From assembly GCF_010730055.1 (NCBI RefSeq), contig NZ_AP022575.1, positions 1,674,001 to 1,738,000 of the forward strand: 64,000 nucleotides of DNA, written 5' to 3'. Numbering within the stretch: the stretch's first letter is position 1; each line of letters begins with the position of its first letter. A model generated the notes under the pieces. It was not told the origin of the DNA. It ran no database searches and worked only from the letters and a program-made list of their open reading frames with translations. Positions 16,536-23,649 of this stretch are shown piece after piece. This stretch comes from Mycobacterium shinjukuense. GTDB lineage: Bacteria; Actinomycetota; Actinomycetes; Mycobacteriales; Mycobacteriaceae. The translations under genes were made by a program, and so were the position numbers.

Positions 16536-16679
16536 ATGCCGTTGCGTCATGGTGAGGTATACATGTGCCCGGATCCGAAGTGCGGCTGCGAACTGACCGT
16601 CACCAAACCGGCGCCGCCGGACTGTCCAGGCACCCAGAACCCCACGTGCTGCTGCGGGAAGACCATGCAGAAGAAGTAA
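16536..16679 (+). CDS. Small Cys-rich metallothionein-like protein
   Basis: 47 residues with seven cysteines (11, 16, 18, 30, 38, 39, 40): CPDPKCGCELTV, PPDCPG, then a CCC run and CGK-like ending. The spacing resembles mycobacterial metallothioneins such as MymT (C..xCGC then CxC near the end), which bind Cu(I) in clusters. A strong AAGGAG lies nine bases before the ATG. It is driven by the MerR-type promoter divergent from the regulator gene, so induction by a soft metal (Hg, Cu, Cd or Zn) is likely. It probably buffers or sequesters metal in the cytoplasm. The gene is short and easily missed in annotation. Confidence 0.85.
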   Translation: MPLRHGEVYMCPDPKCGCELTVTKPAPPDCPGTQNPTCCCGKTMQKK

Positions 16680-16844
16680 CCGCAACGCCGCACCCTCCGC
16701 CTGCCTCGTGCACGCCGCCGCAGCGGGTAGACGACGGCTGCGACCAAGGCCACCAAACCGGCAGCGATCGGCCACGGATTCGACAGCAGCCCACCCAGGC
16801 CGGTCAGCGCGCCAGCGGCGACCAGGGCCGGTCCGGTTATCGCG

Positions 16845-17213
16845 TCAGGGTTGGTGGCTGATGCGCATACAGGCGGCCAGGGCGGCGGCGTTGTCCGCGG
16901 CCAAAGACCTGGCCAGCAGCACCAGGTCGCCAACGCGCGGGTCGGTGACCTGGTAACGGGAGAATCGGCCCTCGCGGCGCACCTGCACGTAACCGCAGTC
17001 GGAAAGACACGCCAGGTGCGTCGACACCCGGCCCTGCGACACGCCCACGTGTGCAACGCATTCAGTGACGTTGTGCTCCTCGTGCAGCAGGAACTCCAGC
17101 AGCCGCAGCCGGACCGGATCGCCGAGGGCTCGGAAGAACTTCGCCACCATCTCCACGCCGTTGGGTTCGCTCGGCAACAGCACGATCGCCGCACGTCCGG
17201 CCGCATCGGTCAT
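16845..17213 (-). CDS. ArsR/SmtB-family repressor, probably the mercury sensor of merAB
   Basis: 122-residue winged-helix repressor: MVAKFFRALGDPVRLRLLEF, recognition helix region HVGVSQGRVSTHLACLSDCG and wing RREGRFSRYQV. Cysteines 52, 69 and 73 cluster at the start of and after the recognition helix, as in actinobacterial ArsR-type mercury sensors of Streptomyces mer operons. It is divergent from merA, sharing a 106-base control region, which fits a repressor relieved by Hg(II) or organomercury. Residues are compatible with Cd/Pb sensing too. A 180-base stretch downstream (16680-16844) holds no gene I can support. Confidence 0.88.
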   Translation of the reverse strand: MTDAAGRAAIVLLPSEPNGVEMVAKFFRALGDPVRLRLLEFLLHEEHNVTECVAHVGVSQGRVSTHLACLSDCGYVQVRREGRFSRYQVTDPRVGDLVLLARSLAADNAAALAACMRISHQP

Positions 17214-17234
17214 CGCGTGGTCACCCCATAAATG

Positions 17235-17262
17235 TTGTCATATTCGGATCAGAGGATAGACT
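17235..17262 (+). promoter_or_regulatory. Candidate merA promoter in the divergent ArsR-merA region
   Basis: TTGTCA (17235-17240) and TAGACT (17257-17262) with a 16-base spacer form a recognisable sigma-70-type promoter pointing to merA. An AT-rich dyad ATAT-GAGG-ATAT (17287-17298) and nearby ATCC/GGAT arms further downstream could be the ArsR operator. Confidence 0.5.
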
Positions 17263-17319
17263 CTACTCTACCATTGTGTCATCCGTATATGAGGATATAT
17301 TGCGACGGTTGGAGGAAGC

Positions 17320-18729
17320 GTGCGGTATGACCTGGCGATCATCGGCTCGGGGGGTGCGGGCTTTGCCGCGGCGATCGCGGCCCGCACCAAAGGCCGCAGC
17401 GTGGTGATGGTCGAGCGCGGCACCGTCGGCGGGACGTGCGTGAACACCGGTTGCGTGCCGTCAAAGGCGCTGCTGGCGGCCGCCGAAGCCCGCCACGTCA
17501 GCCAGGAAGCGCGGTTCCCGGGGATCACATCGGCCCCGTTCGGTGTCGACCCGCGGAGGCTGATCGGCGGCAAGGACGAGCTGGTGGCCGCGCTGCGGGC
17601 CGTGAGGTACCGCGATGTCGCCGCCGCGTACGGCTGGAACATGGTGGCCGGCACTGCACGCTTCGTCGACGGACCCATGCTTGATGTCGCGCTTAGCGCC
17701 GGTGGCACGGAGCGCCTGGAAGCTCAGCACTACGTGATTGCGACCGGCGCAGCACCGTGGGCGCCGCCGGTCGACGGCCTGGCCGAGGCCGGGTACTTGA
17801 CCTCAACCACGGCAATGGACCTCGATGCGCTGCCGTCATCGATGGTCGTCCTGGGCGGCAATGCGGTCGGCCTCGAGCAGGCCCAGCTGTGGGCGCGGCT
17901 CGGCGTCGACGTCACCGTGGTGGAGGTGCTCGACCGGCTCGCGCCGTTCGAGGAGCCCGAGATTTCCACCATGATCGAAGAAGCGCTCGGCGGCGAAGGC
18001 GTCGGCGTGCTCACAGGCGCGGCCGTAACACGGGTCAGGCGTGATCACCGTGGTTACCGAATCACCTACACCGGCGCAACCAGGGCCGCGGGCGAGCTGC
18101 GCGCCGAGCAATTGCTCGTGGCGACCGGGCGCCGACCGGTCACCGAGGCGCTGAACCTTTCCGCGGTCGGCGTGAAAACCGGCACCGCGGGGCAGGTCCT
18201 GGTCGACGAGTATCTGCGCACCAACAACCGGCGAATCTGGGCCGCCGGCGATGTCACCGGCGCGCCGCAGTTCGTCTACGTCGCCGCCGCGCACGGGACG
18301 CTGGTCGTCGACAACGCATTCGACGCCGCCCAGCGCAGCCCGGACTACTCCGCGTTGCCGCGGGTGACCTTCACCAGCCCCGCCATCGCCGCGGCCGGAC
18401 TCACCGAACACCAGGCGCTCGACGCCGGTTACGAGTGTGAATGCCGGGTGCTGCCACTGGAGTACGTTCCCCGCGCGATCATCAATCGGGACACCCGCGG
18501 GCTGATCAAACTCGTCGCCGAACGCGGCTCCGGTCGGCTGCTCGGTGCGCACGTGATCGCCGACGGCGCCGGCGACGTAATCGTCGCCGCGGTGTCCGCG
18601 CTTGCCAGCGGGGCCACCATCGCGCAACTGGCCGAGCAGTGGAGCCCGTATCTGACCATGGCCGAGGGCCTCAAGCTTGCCTCGCAGACGTTCACCCGCG
18701 ACGTCACGAAACTGTCGTGTTGCGCGTGA
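17320..18729 (+). CDS. merA: Mercuric reductase
   Basis: 469-residue FAD/NADPH disulfide oxidoreductase that reduces Hg(II) to volatile Hg(0). FAD site IIGSGGAGFAAAIAA; redox pair Cys40/Cys45 in GGTCVNTGCVPSKA; NADPH-binding region VVLGGNAVGLEQAQ; and the diagnostic C-terminal vicinal cysteines (LSCCA, 467-468) that hand Hg to the active site. The N-terminal heavy-metal-associated domain found in many MerA proteins is absent, so this is the short core form. GTG start at 17320 follows GGAGGA closely. merB begins 11 bases after its stop, forming an operon under the divergent ArsR regulator. Confidence 0.95.
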   Translation: MRYDLAIIGSGGAGFAAAIAARTKGRSVVMVERGTVGGTCVNTGCVPSKALLAAAEARHVSQEARFPGITSAPFGVDPRRLIGGKDELVAALRAVRYRDVAAAYGWNMVAGTARFVDGPMLDVALSAGGTERLEAQHYVIATGAAPWAPPVDGLAEAGYLTSTTAMDLDALPSSMVVLGGNAVGLEQAQLWARLGVDVTVVEVLDRLAPFEEPEISTMIEEALGGEGVGVLTGAAVTRVRRDHRGYRITYTGATRAAGELRAEQLLVATGRRPVTEALNLSAVGVKTGTAGQVLVDEYLRTNNRRIWAAGDVTGAPQFVYVAAAHGTLVVDNAFDAAQRSPDYSALPRVTFTSPAIAAAGLTEHQALDAGYECECRVLPLEYVPRAIINRDTRGLIKLVAERGSGRLLGAHVIADGAGDVIVAAVSALASGATIAQLAEQWSPYLTMAEGLKLASQTFTRDVTKLSCCA

Positions 18730-18740
18730 CGAGGAACGCC

Positions 18741-19412
18741 ATGAACAACCCCACGGCCGACAACACCGTCGCCGCCAACCTGTGCGAAAAGCTCTTCGGC
18801 GCCCCCAACACCGTCGGTGCTGGCACCCGATCGCACCTGTTGAGGGTCGCGCTGCGGCTGCTCGCCAACGGCGAGCCCATCAGCCCGGCCCACCTCGCGG
18901 CCACCGCAGGCGTCTGTAAAACCGAGCTTGAAAACGCCACCGCCAGTACAGATATCGAATACGACGACCAGGGCCGCATCGTCGGCTGGGGCCTGACAGC
19001 AGTCCCCACGCCACACAGATTCACCGTCAACGGCAAACAGCTCTACACCTGGTGTGCCCCTGACACCCTCATCTTCCCGACCGTCATCGGACACGCCGCT
19101 GATATCGAATCACCTTGCCCGACAACGCGAACCATCATCAGGCTCACCGTCGACCCCGACGCCGGCATCACTGCACTCGACCCGTCGACGGCGGTCGTGT
19201 CAATTGTCGACCCGGGCGACATCGACACTCACGCGGTGCGCGCGTCCCTGTGCGACCCGCAACGCTTCTTCGCCACGGCAGATGCCGCCCGAGACTGGCA
19301 GTCCCGCCACCCCGGCATGCGGGTCCTTCCGGTGGCGGAGGCCTACACCTCGATCATCCGGCCGTTCGCTGAGGCCATGCTCGTTGACAACGGACCGCGC
19401 GGCTGCTGCTAA
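18741..19412 (+). CDS. merB: Organomercurial lyase
   Basis: 223-residue enzyme that cleaves the carbon-mercury bond, passing Hg(II) to MerA. The catalytic set is present: Cys105 and Asp108 in YTWCAPDTLIFPTVIGH and Cys171 in VRASLCDPQRFFAT, equivalent to Cys96, Asp99 and Cys159 of plasmid R831b MerB. The ATG at 18741 follows GAGGAA. The C-terminal end RGCC adds a Cys pair not needed for catalysis. Together with merA this gives broad-spectrum mercury resistance. The merA-merB operon is in the same orientation as the downstream ArsR-rhodanese gene. Confidence 0.95.
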   Translation: MNNPTADNTVAANLCEKLFGAPNTVGAGTRSHLLRVALRLLANGEPISPAHLAATAGVCKTELENATASTDIEYDDQGRIVGWGLTAVPTPHRFTVNGKQLYTWCAPDTLIFPTVIGHAADIESPCPTTRTIIRLTVDPDAGITALDPSTAVVSIVDPGDIDTHAVRASLCDPQRFFATADAARDWQSRHPGMRVLPVAEAYTSIIRPFAEAMLVDNGPRGCC

Positions 19413-19771
19413 GAGCCCTCGACTCATCGGCCGCTATCCGGACCCGGGCGGCTGGGCCGCAGATGCGCACCGGCCAGCCTGGTCGTCCAGTTCGACACCG
19501 TGGCGGCCCGTACGCCCACCGTGTCGGGATCATGCCACGACAAACGTCCCCCAATGGATCGGCTGTGTGGCCCCGGGCCCAAACTCGATCAGCTTGCCTA
19601 TCAACACTTTTCGCCACAACGGCCGGGCGGACCAGCACAACTGCCCGCGGTGTTGGCACGCAGCGTGGTGTCGGCGTCAACGACTTGCCGATGGCGACAG
19701 CGTGTCGGGTTGACATGACCAAACAATCAATTGAACATCCGACGGTCTGGATCAAAGAATGGAGCTGTGGC
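19413..19771. other. Right-hand spacer of the mer island, no supported gene
   Basis: This 359-base stretch between merB and the ArsR-rhodanese start holds no open frame with recognisable features. One minus-strand frame, ending VLIGKLIEFGPGATQPIHWG with a stop near 19538, remains open for about 50 codons without a start and could be decayed coding DNA. The last 40 bases before 19772, with TCAATTGA at 19730, presumably contain the downstream promoter. Confidence 0.5.
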
Positions 19772-20426
19772 GTGCACGGGGCAAAGAAGCTGATCTTCGA
19801 GCAGTTCGCGCTGGTCGGGCAAGCGCTGTCCAACGGTCATCGGTTGGAGCTGCTGGATCTGCTGGTGCAGGGTGAATGCAGTGTGGACGCACTGGCTCGG
19901 GCAGCGGGGCTGACGTTGGCCAATGCCTCGCAGCACTTGGCGCAGCTACGGCGCGCCGGCATGGTGACCAGCCGCCGGGACGGCAAACGCGTGATCTATG
20001 CGCTATCGGACCCGCAGGTGTGGGACCTGGTGCGCGCGGTGCGCGGGGCGGCCGAGCGCAATCTCGCCGAGGTCGATCACCTGGTGCGGCAGTACTACAC
20101 CGACAGAGACAGCCTGGAACCGGTCAGCCGAGACGAGTTGCGGGCCCGGGTGGCCGCCGGGTCGGTGTTGGTTCTCGACGCGGCCGGCCGAGGAATACGC
20201 CGCCGGGCATCTGCCGGGCGCGGTGAGCATTCCCCTCGACGAACTGGCCGAGCGGCTAGACGAACTTCCGTCTGGCATGGATATCGTCACCTGCTGCCGA
20301 GGACCGTATTGCGTGTATTCCTACGACGCGCTGGAACTGCTGCGCCCCCGCGGTTTTGCCGCCCGCCGCCTCGACGGCGGGTTCTCCGAATGGCTGGCCA
20401 CCGACCTGCCGGTCGTTCGATCGTAG
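19772..20426 (+). pseudogene. ArsR-rhodanese fusion regulator, frameshifted (Rv1674c-like)
   Basis: N-terminal ArsR winged helix (ALSNGHRLELLDLLVQGECS, LTLANASQHLAQLRRAG, RRDGKRVIYAL) is followed by a rhodanese domain (EEYAAGHLPGAVSIPLDELA, active loop CRGPYC, late GFAARRLDGGFSEW). The two lie in different frames: after VLVLD at 20177-20179 the frame must move by two bases (one base g where GTG is expected) to reach RPAEEYAAGHLPG. With two bases restored the protein is 218 residues, the length I recall for Rv1674c. Without correction the protein ends in a basic nonsense tail to 20473. GTG start at 19772 has GGAG before it. Either a true inactivation or a sequencing error. Confidence 0.8.
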
Positions 20427-20469
20427 ACAGGCAAAGCACCAAGCATTCCCAACGGACAGGAGCTATCAG

Positions 20470-21402
20470 ATGACCGTCATCGACCCCGCGGTGTCCGCAC
20501 AAGAGGATGCCGCGATCGGCCTGTTCGAAATCACCGATCACATCACGATCGACGCCACGCAAGGCGCCCGGACCGTCGACATGTGGTGCCCCGTCATCGG
20601 TGACAGCGCGTTTCAGCGCGTGCTGGACATCGAGGTGACCAGTGAGGATCCCTACGACCTCACGCGTGAAACAGAATTCGGAAACCTGATCTTGTACAGC
20701 CGTGTGCGCTCGGCGAAAGCGGGGAGTTGGTCCATCCGCTATGTCGTGGAACGCCGGACGATCGGGCATGCCCCGGACCCGACGCGGGCCCGCCCCTTGG
20801 CAACGGCGCAATTGTTCGCCCGCGCCTTGACACCAGAGGCACATGTCGATGTGGACGGGCGCACCCGCACGCTGGCCCATGACGTCGTCGGCCCCGAAAC
20901 CAACCCGCTCGAGCAAGCCCGTCGCATCTACGACTACGTCACCGGCGCAATGGAGTACGACGCGACCAAACAGTCGTTCCTGGGCAGCACCGAGCATGCC
21001 CTGACCTGCTCGGTGGGCAACTGCAACGACATCCACGCGTTGTTTGTCTCGCTGTGCAGGTCGGTCAACATTCCGGCGCGATTCGTGCTCGGTCAGGCTC
21101 TGGAGCAACCGCAGCCCGGTGTGCAGGATTGCGAGGTGTGCGGCTACCACTGCTGGGCGGAGTTCTTTGTCGCCGGCCTCGGTTGGCTACCCGCGGATGC
21201 CTCCTGCGCGACGAAGTACGGTACCCACGGCCTGTTTGCGAACTTGGCGGCCAACCACATCGCCTGGTCGATCGGCCGCGACATCCTGCTGGCCCCGCCG
21301 CAGCGAGCGGGCCGGAGCCTGTTCTTCGCCGGCCCCTACGCCGAGGTTGACGGCAAATCCCACCCGCCGCAGCGCCAAATCCGTTTCACCGCAATGATAT
21401 AA
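20470..21402 (+). CDS. Transglutaminase-like cysteine protease family protein (Rv1673c-like)
   Basis: 310-residue cytoplasmic protein with a transglutaminase-like core. The catalytic triad candidates are Cys185 (CSVGNCNDIHALF), His227 (GYHCWAEFF) and Asp243 (WLPADAS). It has N-terminal beta-rich sequence like other bacterial transglutaminase-like proteins and no signal peptide. ATG at 20470 follows an AGGAGCTATCAG site. It lies just downstream of the ArsR-rhodanese gene and upstream of an MFS transporter on the same strand, so it may belong to the same regulon. Whether it is a protease, peptidase or transferase is not known. Confidence 0.85.
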   Translation: MTVIDPAVSAQEDAAIGLFEITDHITIDATQGARTVDMWCPVIGDSAFQRVLDIEVTSEDPYDLTRETEFGNLILYSRVRSAKAGSWSIRYVVERRTIGHAPDPTRARPLATAQLFARALTPEAHVDVDGRTRTLAHDVVGPETNPLEQARRIYDYVTGAMEYDATKQSFLGSTEHALTCSVGNCNDIHALFVSLCRSVNIPARFVLGQALEQPQPGVQDCEVCGYHCWAEFFVAGLGWLPADASCATKYGTHGLFANLAANHIAWSIGRDILLAPPQRAGRSLFFAGPYAEVDGKSHPPQRQIRFTAMI

Positions 21403-21445
21403 CGGGTCACACGGCTGAATTGATCGACTGAGGAAGGAGCCGCAG

Positions 21446-22744
21446 GTGGCGACCATCGCGGCAAGCCCCACGCACAATGCCCTGCGCAAGGCTGCGCGCC
21501 GGCTGCTGCCCCTGCTGTTCGTGTTGTATGTGATCAACTTCGTCGATCGTGCCAACATCTCGGTCGCCGCCCTGGCGATGAACGCCGATCTGCGCCTGAG
21601 CGCCACCGCATACGGTACCGCCGCCGGCGTCTTCTTCCTCGGCTACGTCTTATTCCAGGTTCCCGCCAACGCGGCGCTGGCGCGCTTCGGCGCCGGTCGC
21701 ACGCTCAGCGCGGTTGTCCTGGCTTGGGGCGTGTGCTCGACGGCCACGGCCTTTGTCACCAGCGCTCACACCTTGTATCTGGCGCGGTTGGCCCTCGGCG
21801 TCGCCGAGGCCGGCTTCTTCCCCGGCGTCATCGCGTACCTGACCGTGTGGTTTCCCTGCGCGCAGCGAGCCCGCGCCGTGGCCACCTTTCTGCTGGCCAT
21901 TCCGGTCGCCAACACGGTCGGCTTGCCGCTGTCTGGGCTGATCGTCGGCCACGTGCAGATGGCCGGGCTACCCGGCTGGCGGGCGATGTTTGTGATCGAG
22001 GCGCTGCCGGCACTGGTGCTGGCGCCGCTTCTTCGCCGGCTGTTGCCGGACAGCCCTCAACGGGCAAGCTGGCTCACCGCCGAGGAGCGCGCAGAGCTGT
22101 CGGCCCGGCTGGCCGAGGACACCCTGGCCCCGGCCGATCGCTCGAGCGGAACCGGTGGGCGGCTCGTCCTATTCGCCGTGACCTATGGGGGACTGTATTT
22201 CGCCCTCTATGCGTTGCAATTCTTCCTCCCCCAGCTGGTCGCCTCGCTCGCACGCGACACTGCCACCCTGACCGCTGCCACCCTCTCGGCCCTGCCGTAC
22301 GGTGTCGCCGCGCTGGCCATGCTGGCCTGGAGCCGCCGCAGCATCGACCGCGCCGGCGCCCGAATTGGCCATATCACGGTGCCCACATTGGCCGCGGCCG
22401 CCGCCGCGTTCGGTGCGGCCTTCAGCCCGATGTCACCGATGGTGACGCTGGGTTGGCTGACGATCGCCATCGCCGGAATCCTGGCGGCCATGCCCGCCTT
22501 CTGGAGCCGCTGTACCGCAGCGCTGGCCGGTCCCCGGGTCGCCGTGGCCATCGCGGCAGTAAATACCGCGGCCAGCCTGGCGAGCTTCGCCGGACCCTAC
22601 GCCACCGGCTATCTCAAGGACGCCACCGGCACCTACCATGTCGCTTTGCTCGCCGTCGCCGCCGCACTGGCTGCCGCGGCGGGGTGCGGCCTGCTACTGC
22701 GCCACACTGACCGGATGGCATCGCCGGCGCCCCCGTTCGTCTGA
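21446..22744 (+). CDS. MFS transporter of the ACS (anion:cation symporter) type (Rv1672c-like)
   Basis: 432 residues with twelve likely membrane helices. RLLPLLFVLYVINFVDRANI and the VDRANIS motif followed by GVFFLGYVLFQVPANAALARFGA are characteristic of the ACS/phthalate-permease branch, which moves organic acids or anions. GTG start at 21446 has AAGGAGCCGCAG before it. It is last in a rightward run with the transglutaminase gene. It faces the convergent MerT-like membrane protein gene. The substrate cannot be inferred. Confidence 0.88.
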   Translation: MATIAASPTHNALRKAARRLLPLLFVLYVINFVDRANISVAALAMNADLRLSATAYGTAAGVFFLGYVLFQVPANAALARFGAGRTLSAVVLAWGVCSTATAFVTSAHTLYLARLALGVAEAGFFPGVIAYLTVWFPCAQRARAVATFLLAIPVANTVGLPLSGLIVGHVQMAGLPGWRAMFVIEALPALVLAPLLRRLLPDSPQRASWLTAEERAELSARLAEDTLAPADRSSGTGGRLVLFAVTYGGLYFALYALQFFLPQLVASLARDTATLTAATLSALPYGVAALAMLAWSRRSIDRAGARIGHITVPTLAAAAAAFGAAFSPMSPMVTLGWLTIAIAGILAAMPAFWSRCTAALAGPRVAVAIAAVNTAASLASFAGPYATGYLKDATGTYHVALLAVAAALAAAAGCGLLLRHTDRMASPAPPFV

Positions 22745-22755
22745 CCTGACAGCGA

Positions 22756-23139
22756 CTATGCGAAGGTCCCCAACCACGTCGTCACGGCGTACAGCACGCC
22801 GTAGGTACCAACCGCTATTGCCAGCACTGTCACTAGCCGCCAGCGCAATCGCCGGATCGCGTTGATGCTGCACTGGTTTCGTCGCCGCAACACCATCCAC
22901 ACCAGCAACGCGAGCACCGCGAGGCCACCGGCGCGGAACCACCACGCATAGTTGTCGTAGAGGTCGTTAGCCCACGCGAAAGCCGTTGCCGCGGTCACGA
23001 TCCCGAGCAGCGCTAGAATGGTGGGCCCGACACAACACAGCATGCCGACCACCCCGCCGGTGATGCCGATACGCCATATCGGCAGCCGATTCGCGGCCGC
23101 GTCGCGGTGGTCCGGCTTTTTCGCGAGGTTCTCGGTCAC
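22756..23139 (-). CDS. MerT-like small membrane protein (Rv1671-like)
   Basis: 127 residues with three likely helices. The first contains GGVVGMLCCVGPTILALLGI (Cys35-Cys36), matching the vicinal-cysteine helix of MerT mercuric transporters; the third is RWRLVTVLAIAVGTYGVLYAV. A basic loop RRRNQCS lies between. GTG start at 23139 is used. In the same frame there is no stop for the preceding 100 codons, so it merges upstream into the DUF427 reading frame. It exists at this place in M. tuberculosis, which lacks merA/merB here, so its role may be general soft-metal uptake rather than part of the mer island. Confidence 0.7.
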   Translation of the reverse strand: MTENLAKKPDHRDAAANRLPIWRIGITGGVVGMLCCVGPTILALLGIVTAATAFAWANDLYDNYAWWFRAGGLAVLALLVWMVLRRRNQCSINAIRRLRWRLVTVLAIAVGTYGVLYAVTTWLGTFA

Positions 23140-23201
23140 GTCGCATCGTGCTCCCTTATTCACCCAGTCATGCCGGTCACCCTCGGGTTCGCCTTCGACG
23201 G

Positions 23202-23474
23202 TCACACCCTTCCAGAACGCGACGTGATCCGGCGGGCCAGTGGACTGGGGCGGCGGTAATACCAGGCGGCCTCCGGGTTGACGGGACCATCGGGGCCGTC
23301 CACGATGACGTTGTAGTAGTGGGCCAGACCCTTCCACGGGCATATCGACGTGGTGGGGCTTTCGATCAGATGCTCGCGCTGCAGCGACTCGGGCGGAAAG
23401 TAGTGATTGCCCTCCACCCGCACGGTTCGCGGCGCCTCCGCGAGCACTGTCCCGTTCCACACAGCGCGGATCAT
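23202..23474 (-). pseudogene. DUF427 protein, probably frameshifted (Rv1670-like)
   Basis: DUF427 fold: MIRAVWNGTVLAEAPRTVRV, GNHYFPPESLQREHL, TSICPWKGLAHYYNV, NPEAAWYYRRPSPLARR. Such proteins normally end shortly after a ...HVAFWKGVEV-like strand. That strand (DHVAFWKGVTVEGEPEG) is present but in another frame, so the frame breaks between 23230 and 23256. As read, the protein stops early at 23202 after ARRITSRSGRV. In the shifted frame the sequence runs into the MerT-like gene with no stop, so either a fusion or further damage exists. Divergent from the Tes-like radical SAM gene across a CRP-type palindrome. Confidence 0.7.
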
Positions 23475-23552
23475 GGCATCGGCCTCCTCACTAACTGCTG
23501 CATGTGTCACTGTCGATAGTGCACGCGCTCAGGGCGCGGTGCGCAGTCGAAC

Positions 23553-23568
23553 TGTCATCGAGGTGACA
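23553..23568. promoter_or_regulatory. CRP/FNR-type palindrome TGTCA-N6-TGACA (site 3)
   Basis: TGTCATCGAGGTGACA lies between the divergent DUF427 gene (79 bases away) and the radical SAM gene (82 bases away). Arms and spacing are the same as at 14050 and 15035. A further CACT-N6-AGTG dyad lies at 23509-23522. Confidence 0.6.
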
Positions 23569-23649
23569 CGATCGATCGGGTCACCGGCGGATTGTTCGGC
23601 TGCTGACGCTTGCCTACCGCGCACGGATATGGGGTGATCTGGTGGGACC

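Noticed and set aside
16547..16850. Minus-strand frame after the ArsR gene encoding a hydrophobic stretch (GALTGLGGLLSNPWPIAAGL) with a basic tail
   Set aside because: It has no ATG, GTG or TTG near the ArsR stop and would run fully antisense through the metallothionein gene. It could be a decayed MerT-like partner but I cannot support a gene.
15861..19980. Insertion sequence or transposon carrying the mer genes
   Set aside because: No transposase or terminal inverted repeats are visible; the only flanking repeat is the ArsR-rhodanese fragment.
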